A stretch of 32,810 nt of DNA from Rhodospirillaceae bacterium (GTDB lineage: Bacteria; Pseudomonadota; Gammaproteobacteria; Steroidobacterales; Rariloculaceae): positions 1-32,810 of the forward strand of contig JAHEKF010000035.1 of the NCBI GenBank assembly GCA_024638465.1. The letters are read 5' to 3'. Position 1 is the stretch's first letter. The number at the start of each line of letters is the position of its first letter. Under the pieces are notes generated by a model. It did no database searches and was not told the origin of the DNA. It saw only the letters and a program-made list of their open reading frames with translations. A program made the translations under genes and the position numbers. Shown one piece after another: positions 1 to 6,895 of the stretch.

Positions 1-335
1 AAGTCATGCGTCAATCGCAAATCCGTATCCTTCGTCGCTCATCCTTGAGCTTCCGACACGCAGAGAACCCTCTCGCGGTACCGGGCTGAAGTGACTAATG
101 TGCCTGCCGATCAAGTTGAAACGCGGCGTGGCATCGTTAAGACAGACGTTATTGGGTCGCTGGAAAGGTATCTGTGAGCCAGGTCTCATCCTGTCTGCAG
201 ACCGCATAAACTCAACATAATCCAAGCAATTTTCTGACGCTTGAAGCGTCGATACGGACGGTACCTTTATGGTCAGGCCCGAAGTATCCGCCTCGAGGAA
301 TATTCACCGAGTCCCAGGGGGCCGGTCGTTACCAG

Positions 336-370
336 GTATCAGTTGATGGTCGGGCCCGGAGAGTCCGTCT
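336..370 (+). repeat. 35-bp perfect inverted repeat, left copy
   Basis: The 35 bases at 336-370 are the exact reverse complement of 763-797. Similarity extends outside this core: GTCCCAGG followed by a GGCCGGTCG-like block lies just upstream of both cores in repeat orientation. A degenerate second unit starts near 267 (ATGGTCAGGCCCG against ATGGTCGGGCCCG), giving a spacing of about 77 bp. I do not recognise the repeat family. Confidence 0.85.
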
Positions 371-762
371 CACTTAATCTCGCCTCGACGTCCGTGTCTC
401 GGCTCGAATCGTGTCCTCGTCGCTCAACTGCCGTCCATGGCACGCTCCTCGTCTACGACGCTCGACGGACACCCCGGGCCCTCCCTCACCCGTTAGCGCA
501 GTGGTCGACCTCGCGGTGGCGGAGAAGTCGGGCGCCCGTATCCGTCATCGCGATGGCGAACGCTGAAGTGCCGGTGAGCGTCGGCTCCGGCGTTTGCCAC
601 CGCCGTGCGCAACGCCGCGGTGACCGAGCGCGGGCGGGTGTGACGGTTCATCCGACCCGGAGCCTCTGGCACTGGTAGTCATTCGAGCGTGGTGGGTGCG
701 GCCGAGGGGAGGATGGACTGTCGCGACCGGCCCCTTGGAACTCCGCCAACCGGCCACGGCGC

Positions 763-797
763 AGACGGACTCTCCGGGCCCGACCATCAACTGATAC
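763..797 (-). repeat. 35-bp perfect inverted repeat, right copy
   Basis: This is the exact reverse complement of 336-370. On the minus strand it is also part of a degenerate series: a related CGGCCCCGG-containing unit lies about 77 bp away near 851-861, and a GTTCCAAGGGGCCGGTCG-like block lies near 725-742. Both arms therefore contain units of the same length in opposite orientation, around a 392-bp spacer in which I see nothing recognisable. Confidence 0.85.
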
Positions 798-884
798 GTC
801 GACCGGCGCCTGGGACGCCGCGAACCGACCTTCGCACAGACGGAGCGGTCCGGGGCCGATACACCGCCGGCACCGCGAGCGTCG

Positions 885-1904
885 CTAGTCGGTCGGCGTA
901 ACGAGTCCGGACGAGTAAACGAGCTTTCCGCCGGCGTCGACAACGATCGCCTCGTACTGCGGCATGCGCTCGATGAATTCGATGCCACGATCGACGCCCA
1001 GCACGAACAACGTGGTCGACAAACCGTCCGTCATCGTTGCGTCGGGACCGATGACCGTGACGCTGAGCGTTCCCTCGGTCGGCGCCCCCGTCGTGGGATT
1101 GATGATGTGGTGATAACGACGGCCGCCCTCTTCGAAAAACCGCTCGTAATCGCCCGATGTGGATATCGCTTCATCAACGAGTGGTAGCCGGGTCACGACC
1201 TGGTCGTCAGCACGAGGATGACGAATACCGACGATCCAGGGCTGTCCGCGCCGGTCGCCAAGCACTCGGGTATCACCGCCCGCGTTCAGCAATGCATACT
1301 GAACACCCGCTTCTTCGAGAATCATGGCGCCACGTTCGATCGCGTATCCCTTGGCGATTCCGCCGAGATTGATACGAACTCGCGGATCGGCAAATGCGAT
1401 CGTATTAGCGTCTGCATCGAGGATGACATGGCGATAGTCGATGGCACCCAGACGAGCATCGATCTCGTTCGCGCTCGGTCGTTGCCCTGCCCTGAAGTCG
1501 TAGAGATAGCCGACACTGTCGTAGGTAATATCGAAAGCGCCGTCACTACGCCGGGAGAGCTCGAGCGCGCGATCGATGAGCCCGAATAACTCGTCGCTGG
1601 CTACAACAGGCTCGGCAGTAGCGGAGCGGTTGATGATCGAGATCTCGCTGCCGGATTTGTAGGTGCTCATTCGCGCATCGATACGCCGATACTCCGCGAG
1701 AACTTCGTCGACGAGATCGCGACCGCGAACTTCGTCATCGTGCCAGAGTTCGACGGAAACGCGTGTCCCCATGAGGTCCAGACCGTCACCAATCCATTCC
1801 GCCGCAGCGATATCAGCGAATCCGAACGCGGCGCATCCTGTCGCAAGGATTGCCGCGCGGTAAAGGATTCGTTGGCGACACGATGTTCGAGCGCGTATGC
1901 TCAC
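885..1904 (-). CDS. apbE: ApbE-family FAD:protein FMN transferase
   Basis: 339 residues, a normal length for ApbE/Ftp enzymes, which use FAD to attach FMN covalently to a threonine of target proteins such as RnfG or NqrB/C on the periplasmic side. An N-terminal export signal ends near residue 35 (AAAE). Family landmarks follow in order: MGTRVSVELW (45-54), GAFDITYDS (122-130), GGIAKGYAIE (181-190), NAGGD (207-211), STSGDY (248-253), HHIINPTTG (265-273) and DGLSTTLF (293-300), where Asp293 is the expected magnesium ligand. No cysteine sits at the lipobox position, so it looks soluble periplasmic rather than lipid-anchored. No flavinylation target is encoded nearby. The start at 1904 is the first one that gives a full signal peptide. 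It is divergent from lemA. Confidence 0.93.
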   Translation of the reverse strand: MSIRARTSCRQRILYRAAILATGCAAFGFADIAAAEWIGDGLDLMGTRVSVELWHDDEVRGRDLVDEVLAEYRRIDARMSTYKSGSEISIINRSATAEPVVASDELFGLIDRALELSRRSDGAFDITYDSVGYLYDFRAGQRPSANEIDARLGAIDYRHVILDADANTIAFADPRVRINLGGIAKGYAIERGAMILEEAGVQYALLNAGGDTRVLGDRRGQPWIVGIRHPRADDQVVTRLPLVDEAISTSGDYERFFEEGGRRYHHIINPTTGAPTEGTLSVTVIGPDATMTDGLSTTLFVLGVDRGIEFIERMPQYEAIVVDAGGKLVYSSGLVTPTD

Positions 1905-1931
1905 TTTTAGTCGACCGTCTGGAGCGTGACC

Positions 1932-2519
1932 ATGGAACTTCTCATCCTACTTGGCATTTTACTCGCCGTCGCGATCTGGGCGATCGCTATCTACAATAAT
2001 CTCGTCAATCTGCGAAATCGTGTTAAGAACGGTTTCTCACAAATCGACGTCCAGCTCACGCGACGCTATGACCTGATCCCTAATCTGGTAGAGGCAGTCA
2101 AGGGTTACATGGCACATGAGCGCGGCACTCTCGAGGATGTCGTGAACGCACGTAACGCCGCCGTGTCCGGACTCAAGCGCGCTGCAGCCGATCCATCTGA
2201 CCCCGAAGCGATCAAGGCGCTGGCCGGCGCCGAAGCGATGCTGGGGGGATCGCTCGGGCGCCTGTTCGCGCTAGCCGAGAGTTACCCGGATCTCAAAGCC
2301 AGTGAGAACATGATTCAATTTCAGGAAGAACTCGCCTCGACGGAAAACAAGGTAGCCTTCGCGCGGCAAGCGTTCAATGACGCGGTCATGACCTACAACA
2401 ACGGCCGCGAAGTCTTCCCAAACAGTCTCATCGCCAACGCCACGGGTTTCCAGCAAGCCGAGTTCCTGGAGATCGAAGTAGAAGCCAAACGCGAAACACC
2501 GCAAGTCTCTTTCAACTAG
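1932..2519 (+). CDS. lemA: LemA family protein
   Basis: The N-terminal membrane segment (about residues 2-20) is followed by the LemA signature YNNLVNLRNRVKNGFSQIDV and then RRYDLIPNLVEAVKGYMAHE. The rest is a helical coiled-coil-like domain ending with a conserved stretch around FPNSLIA and GFQQAEFLEIE. I prefer the ATG at 1932 over the GTG at 1926 because GGAG at 1921-1924 is placed 7 nt upstream of it. LemA proteins are membrane-anchored with their bulk outside the cytoplasm; their biochemical role is unsettled. The M48 peptidase gene follows after 29 bp on the same strand, an arrangement common in Proteobacteria, so the two are probably one operon and functional partners. Confidence 0.95.
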   Translation: MELLILLGILLAVAIWAIAIYNNLVNLRNRVKNGFSQIDVQLTRRYDLIPNLVEAVKGYMAHERGTLEDVVNARNAAVSGLKRAAADPSDPEAIKALAGAEAMLGGSLGRLFALAESYPDLKASENMIQFQEELASTENKVAFARQAFNDAVMTYNNGREVFPNSLIANATGFQQAEFLEIEVEAKRETPQVSFN

Positions 2520-2548
2520 TGGTGGCGACACTGGCCTGAACCCGCGGC

Positions 2549-4477
2549 GTGGATTTTTTCACCGAACAGGAACGCGCCAAACGCGCATCGCGCACGCTGG
2601 TCGTCCTTTTCCTGCTTGCGGTCGCAGTGATCGTCCTGGCCGTCACCCTTATTGTCGCGGTCGTTGTGCGCCTTTATGCGGATCCGTACGGCCCGCAATC
2701 GGTCGTCTCCGGCGGCTCGCTTGCGGCCTGGCTGGCCGAGCACGGGACACTGCTCGCAGGCGTCGCCGCGGCGACCGCACTGTTCATTGCGCTCGCGAGT
2801 ATCTACCGCATGACGACGCTGTCACGCGGCGGCGCACAGGTTGCGAGAATGCTGGGCGCAACGGAAGTCGCGCACGACACCCAGGACCGGCTGCGGCGCC
2901 GATTGCTCAATGTCGTCGAGGAAATGGCCATCGCTTCCGGCGTTCCGGTGCCCGATGTGTTCGTGCTCGAGGAGGAAAGCGGAATCAACGCGTTCGCCGC
3001 AGGCCTCACGACCTCGGATGCCGCTGTCGCGGTGACCCGCGGCGCCCTCGAGAAACTCGACCGGGCCGAGCTTCAGGGTGTCATTGCGCATGAGTTCAGT
3101 CACATCATGAATGGCGACATGCGGCTCAATCTGCGCTTGATGGGGATGTCGTTCGGCATACTGATTCTGGCCTTGCTCGGGCGCTGGCTTCTGCACAGCA
3201 TGAGATTTACCCGGCGCAGCCGCTCCAACGGCGGGGTCGCGGCTGCAGTAGCACTCGGACTGGCATTCATAATTATCGGTTACATCGGGCTCTTTTTCGG
3301 GCGCCTCATCAAGGCCGGCGTCTCGCGGCAGCGCGAGATACTGGCCGACGCGTCGGCCGTGCAATTCACGCGCGACAGTTCCGGACTTGCCGGCGCATTA
3401 AAAAAAATCGGCGGCTATACGGGAACGCTAACGACCAACGACAGTGAGGAAATTGCACACATGCTGTTCTCACGCGGGTCGCGAGCATTCAGCGGCTGGT
3501 TCGCGACTCACCCGCCGCTCGACGTACGCATTCAGGCGCTCGATCCGGGGTTCCGCCCCGGCGATTACACCGTGGTTACGGACGCCTATACGTCCGCTGA
3601 CGATGAGCACGACGTAATGGTGCATTCGCTCGTCGACACGGCAGCGGTTGCCGACGTGGACATACTCGGGACTGCAGGGCAGTCGGCTTCGCACGATGTC
3701 GCGGAAAGCCTCCGGGTCGCCATCCCCGGAGAGCTCTATCACGCCGCCCATTCGCGCGAAACGAGCCTGCTGCTGATCCTCGCGCTCGGGTTCTCGGACG
3801 ATCCCGGAGCAATTTCAACCCAGAGTGATCTTGTCGAAAAGCAACTCGGCGCGGCCCGCGCCGGACTGGTTCGCGAGCTTCGCAAAGAACTCGACACGCT
3901 GGAGGCGCGGCTGAAGCTGCCGCTGCTCGAACTTGCGATGCCGGCACTGCGGCAGCGCCCCCCTGAGCAACTCGAGTTTCTGGTCTCCCTGCTGCGTCGA
4001 CTAACCGAGCAGGACAGCAACGAACGACTTTTCGACTATGTGCTGCTGCGCCTGCTCGAAAGCTACTTTTGGGATCTTCCGAATGTCGGGCTCAAGCCGC
4101 CGAAAGCCGCGCGTACGATGCCACTCGGGAAGGCGCTCGTTACCTTACTACGCTGCGTCGCGGCTTTTGGACATGACGATAGCGACACCGCGCTGGCTGC
4201 GTTCCGGGCCGGCGTTTCCTCGCTCGCAAAAAGCGGGACACGAATTCCGGAGCCCGATTTCACGCCGCTCGAGCCCGCACGCAACCTGGGCGAACTGGAC
4301 GAGGCGCTGGCACGCCTGGCCACCGCCAGGCCCGATGCACGCGAACGCGTACTGCGTGCGGTACTCGAGTGCATCCGCCACGATCACCGAATTGAGCTGG
4401 CCGAATACGAATTGTTTCGTGCGATCGCGGCGACACTCGGTTGTCCGATCCCACCGGCAGCGGCAGCCATGCAGTAA
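2549..4477 (+). CDS. M48-family membrane zinc metallopeptidase with long C-terminal extension
   Basis: Residues 1-290 are a HtpX-like M48 peptidase. They have two N-terminal membrane segments (about 17-42 and 64-84), the zinc motif HEFSH at 181-185, two further membrane segments (about 198-214 and 232-251), and EILAD at 263-267, supplying the third zinc ligand Glu263. The opening MDFFTEQERAKRAS is typical of the M48 proteins encoded next to lemA. The start is a GTG at 2549. From about residue 330 to 642 there is an Ala/Leu/Glu-rich helical extension with no motif that I recognise; it appears cytoplasmic and may sense or hold substrates. HtpX relatives degrade misfolded membrane proteins. That role is inferred here by family only. 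Confidence 0.93.
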   Translation: MDFFTEQERAKRASRTLVVLFLLAVAVIVLAVTLIVAVVVRLYADPYGPQSVVSGGSLAAWLAEHGTLLAGVAAATALFIALASIYRMTTLSRGGAQVARMLGATEVAHDTQDRLRRRLLNVVEEMAIASGVPVPDVFVLEEESGINAFAAGLTTSDAAVAVTRGALEKLDRAELQGVIAHEFSHIMNGDMRLNLRLMGMSFGILILALLGRWLLHSMRFTRRSRSNGGVAAAVALGLAFIIIGYIGLFFGRLIKAGVSRQREILADASAVQFTRDSSGLAGALKKIGGYTGTLTTNDSEEIAHMLFSRGSRAFSGWFATHPPLDVRIQALDPGFRPGDYTVVTDAYTSADDEHDVMVHSLVDTAAVADVDILGTAGQSASHDVAESLRVAIPGELYHAAHSRETSLLLILALGFSDDPGAISTQSDLVEKQLGAARAGLVRELRKELDTLEARLKLPLLELAMPALRQRPPEQLEFLVSLLRRLTEQDSNERLFDYVLLRLLESYFWDLPNVGLKPPKAARTMPLGKALVTLLRCVAAFGHDDSDTALAAFRAGVSSLAKSGTRIPEPDFTPLEPARNLGELDEALARLATARPDARERVLRAVLECIRHDHRIELAEYELFRAIAATLGCPIPPAAAAMQ

Positions 4478-4744
4478 TGAGAACGTTTGCGTCGTGTGAA
4501 TTCCGAAACATGCGGGTTCTTCCTGCGTTCCGTTGTTCTCGTCGCCGCGTAAGCTGTTGTCTTTATTGACCACGCACGGCTAACAGTTAATTCGTTTGCG
4601 CAACAGGCCGGCAGAAGTTTTCCACAATTTCTCGCCTGAATCGCAATAAGAAATCGGAACTGCGTGTATCAATTGAAACTCGGTTTTTCGCCCAATCGTG
4701 CGGAATTTCGAGAACTTGCGCTCGCAGATTTTCGCACTAGGATT

Positions 4745-5095
4745 ACAGATGAGGCTTCGGCCTCACGTTGACGAGTTAGCTCGTTGACGACCGCCCTGCA
4801 GTAGGAGATCCGAGTCTCCAGCGGTGTTGGGGGCGGTGGACGCAAAGGCACAGCCTGAAGCGAGAACGAATAGCGCAAGCTGATCGTTCGAGTTGACGGA
4901 GCACTCTGAGGATCTCGGATGAATCAAAGTGCGATGCCTCGGGTAGCCCAATACCAATATCGGTTTTTGGAGCTCCGTATCGGGAAAGGCACTGCAAGGT
5001 GACGGAACCGACGCAAGAGATCCAGAGCCGGGACAACGCAGATCTCCCGAGCGTCCTCCTGACCACAATAGAAGCGGCCTGCTGGCCGCTTCTTT
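4745..5095 (+). ncRNA. Candidate structured non-coding RNA (unassigned)
   Basis: Several helices can be drawn. There is a TGAGGC/GCCTCA stem closed by a TTCG tetraloop (4750-4765). ACCGCCC at 4790-4796 pairs with GGGCGGT at 4831-4837 and encloses a GGAGA/TCTCC hairpin (4804-4819). GAACGA pairs with TCGTTC near 4863-4888 around an AGC-GCAA-GCT hairpin with a GNRA loop. GAGGA-CTCGG near 4908-4918 can pair with CCGAG-TCCTC near 5048-5059. A terminator-like hairpin follows at 5071-5092. I compared it by eye with tmRNA, 6S RNA, RNase P RNA and the c-di-GMP-I riboswitch and could not assign it. Boundaries are approximate, and no promoter is clear. Confidence 0.35.
5071..5095 (+). terminator. Rho-independent terminator-like hairpin
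   Basis: GAAGCGGCC (5071-5079), loop TGCT, GGCCGCTTC (5084-5092) form a perfect 9-bp GC-rich stem, and the run of three T ending at 5095 is followed by ACGTT. The T tract is short. No protein gene ends just upstream, so it probably terminates the candidate RNA or read-through from the lemA-M48 operon before the SYLF gene at 5171. Confidence 0.6.
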
Positions 5096-5170
5096 ACGTT
5101 CAGGTTCCCGAGCATCGACGTCCCGGCTTAGGTACCATTGTTCCTTCCGAACCGACACGGGGCGTTTCCA

Positions 5171-5932
5171 ATGCGTAGCACACGTTCGACTCTGATCGCA
5201 CTTGCGTTCAGCGGTCTTCTCCTCGCGGGCCCGAGCTACTCACAAACGATCGAAGAAGCTCGGCTGGCGAGCGTCGAAGCCGTTATTCACGCGTTCACAT
5301 CGGAGCCCGCAACGGCGATCCCGCCGTTGCTCCTGCAGAGCGCAGAAGCGCTCGCGATCATTCCGGAGGTCATTCGCGGCGGCTTTATCTTCGGTGCGCG
5401 ACGCGGCAGAGGCATCGTCATCGTACGCGCCGCAGACGGCAACTGGAGTAATCCGAGCTTCGTTACGCTGACCGGCGGCAGTTTCGGGGCGCAGATCGGG
5501 GCTGACTCGACCGATATCGTGCTCGTGTTCGGCAATGAACGATCGGTTCGCGATATCGCCGAGGGCAAGTTCACCGTCGGCGGCGATGCGGCGGCAACAG
5601 CCGGCCCTATTGGCCGAAACTCAACCGCCACCCGCGACCTGACCTTTTCAGCCGAGCTTTACACCTACGTCCGCAGCCGCGGACTTTTCGCTGGCGCGAC
5701 GATCGAGGGATCGAACATCAGTATCGACCGCGACGCCAATGCCGCGTTCTACTCGGCAGACGGCGACGCAACTCCGCTCGGTTCCGTGACCTCTGCAACG
5801 CCGCAGAGCGTACGTCGAATTCTGGCGCAACTCGAAAAGGCGGAGACGTCAATGCCGCTGCCAGCGGGATCGGCGCCAGGATCGGAAGCGGAACCGGAAG
5901 AAGCGATTCTCTATCCGATCGGCGCAAACTGA
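5171..5932 (+). CDS. SYLF-domain (YSC84-like) exported protein
   Basis: 253 residues with an N-terminal signal peptide ending near SYSQ (about residue 25). The remainder fits the SYLF/Ysc84 lipid-binding fold: AEALAIIPEVIRGGFIFGARRGRG (residues 58-81) contains the family's P-x-V-x-x-G-G-F-I-F-G pattern, followed by GNWSNPSFVTLTGGSFGAQIG, DIVLVFGNERSV and a glycine-rich AAATAGPIGR segment. SYLF domains bind phospholipids such as phosphoinositides in eukaryotes; the bacterial periplasmic role is unknown. The ATG at 5171 is chosen because it opens directly into a signal peptide. An upstream in-frame TTG at 5138 would add 11 residues. The last 30 residues are Glu/Pro/Ala-rich and low in complexity. 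Confidence 0.88.
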   Translation: MRSTRSTLIALAFSGLLLAGPSYSQTIEEARLASVEAVIHAFTSEPATAIPPLLLQSAEALAIIPEVIRGGFIFGARRGRGIVIVRAADGNWSNPSFVTLTGGSFGAQIGADSTDIVLVFGNERSVRDIAEGKFTVGGDAAATAGPIGRNSTATRDLTFSAELYTYVRSRGLFAGATIEGSNISIDRDANAAFYSADGDATPLGSVTSATPQSVRRILAQLEKAETSMPLPAGSAPGSEAEPEEAILYPIGAN

Positions 5933-5955
5933 CGCCGGACAGAGAATTCCAGAAG

Positions 5956-6756
5956 CTACTGCGCCGCAGACTCGTTCGCGGCCTGCGGTCCTGGCGGTAA
6001 CTCGACGTAGAGTAGCTCCGGTGCCGCGTCCGTCGGAACTTCGACGTGATCAAGCAACGGCATGGTCGGCACTGCCGGTGGCATCGCTTCGACCGGCAGC
6101 GCCGGATCGAGCGGGGCAGGTGCGGCCACCGGCCGAACAGGCTCTGCTGCCATCGGGGCATCCGGTGAAACCATGGGGGCTGGCGGAGCTACAGGCGCGG
6201 CTGCGGGCGCGGGCGCCGGCGTTGCCGCGACGGGAAGGGTCGCTGGTCGCGGCGGACCGACAACTCCGAGCGTGCTCGCGAGACTGTCATAGGTGCCCGC
6301 GTGCCCGGCGGCCGGCACCTCCGGATCGCTTTCCAGGACCTCCGTCGATCCGCTCCACTGAGACTCGTACTGCGCTTCCGCTTCGGCGCGGGCCGCTTGC
6401 TGGGCTCGTTCGACGGCCTGCTGTTCTCTGGACGCGCGCTCCCGCGCTGCGACCAGCAGGGCTTCGGACTCGGCCTCGCGCTTCTCGCGCAGTTCGGCGT
6501 CCGCCTGAGCGGCGACCATCGATGCCGCGCGCCGGGCGTTCACGCATTCCAGATCCGCGGCAGTCGCTTCGCGATCGCGATTGCAACGCGCGAGGGCGCC
6601 TTCCCTGGCATAGGAATCTTCCATGAATTCCATAAAACTGCGCGCTCTCGGGCCTTCCATGCAGCCAGCCAGACAACAGGCCACCAGCAGAAATCCAAGC
6701 AAACCGAGGCGCCCGGCGCCAGCGGAATTGTGCACACCGAAGTATCGAACCGGCAT
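5956..6756 (-). CDS. EexN-like lipoprotein with Ala/Pro-rich tail
   Basis: 266 residues. A lipoprotein signal ends with the lipobox LAGC, Cys32 being the lipidated residue. The segment just after it (FMEDSYAREGALARCNRDRE, about residues 44-63, then AADLECVNARRAA) resembles the short EexN-type lipoprotein pattern: an N-terminal helix, ARC, then a spaced ECxNAR. A charged helical stretch (about 75-130) is probably a coiled coil. The C-terminal half is nearly all Ala, Pro, Val and Met, probably an extended, disordered linker. EexN itself is an entry-exclusion lipoprotein of plasmids, but no conjugation genes are present, so only the domain name carries over. It converges on the SYLF gene with a 23-bp gap. 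Confidence 0.75.
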   Translation of the reverse strand: MPVRYFGVHNSAGAGRLGLLGFLLVACCLAGCMEGPRARSFMEFMEDSYAREGALARCNRDREATAADLECVNARRAASMVAAQADAELREKREAESEALLVAARERASREQQAVERAQQAARAEAEAQYESQWSGSTEVLESDPEVPAAGHAGTYDSLASTLGVVGPPRPATLPVAATPAPAPAAAPVAPPAPMVSPDAPMAAEPVRPVAAPAPLDPALPVEAMPPAVPTMPLLDHVEVPTDAAPELLYVELPPGPQAANESAAQ

Positions 6757-6895
6757 TATTCCTGTCTTGATCCTCGCGAGCGTTACGCGTTCCGATCTGG
6801 AACCACGTTAGCGTAGCGCGGCGCAGGATGGCGACAGTGACGCCAGTTCACAGAATTGGACTAAAAGCGGCCCAAAACCTAAAGATTATGGGAAG

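Larger units (their letters stand above)
1..884. other. Left-end region without a recognisable gene
   Basis: I see no supportable protein gene, tRNA or rRNA here. Several open frames exist on both strands, but they are arginine- and serine-rich, lack a convincing ribosome binding site and resemble no family I know. The same repeat is read as YQLMVGPGESV in two opposed frames, which argues that the frames are by-products of a DNA repeat. The stretch holds the inverted repeat described separately and a small 15-bp palindrome at 236-250 (GACGCTT, G, AAGCGTC). The ApbE gene on the minus strand ends at 885. Confidence 0.6.
4478..5170. other. 693-bp intergenic region, candidate structured RNA
   Basis: No convincing protein gene is seen; the minus-strand open frames lack family resemblance. 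The region is dense in hairpins on the plus strand and ends in a terminator-like stem-loop. A 33-codon frame starting with GTG at 4664 has no support beyond being open. The best reading is a leader or independent non-coding RNA upstream of the SYLF gene, described separately. Confidence 0.5.

Noticed and set aside
4..225. Open frame on the minus strand, 73 codons
   Set aside because: Starts with TTG, has no ribosome binding site that I can see and no family resemblance; it cannot be told from chance at the window edge.
241..988. Opposed open frames at 241-678 (+) and 545-988 (-)
   Set aside because: Arginine- and serine-rich; the shared YQLMVGPGESV peptide comes from the inverted DNA repeat read in both directions. 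The minus frame also overlaps the end of the ApbE gene.
4830..5060. c-di-GMP-I riboswitch
   Set aside because: GGACGCAAAGGC near 4837 and GACGCAAGAG near 5012 recall the GACGCAAAGCC element, but the paired GCAAACC part, the GAAA loop and the receptor helix are not present in order.
4745..5095. tmRNA, 6S RNA or RNase P RNA
   Set aside because: None of the conserved terminal or core segments of these RNAs was visible.
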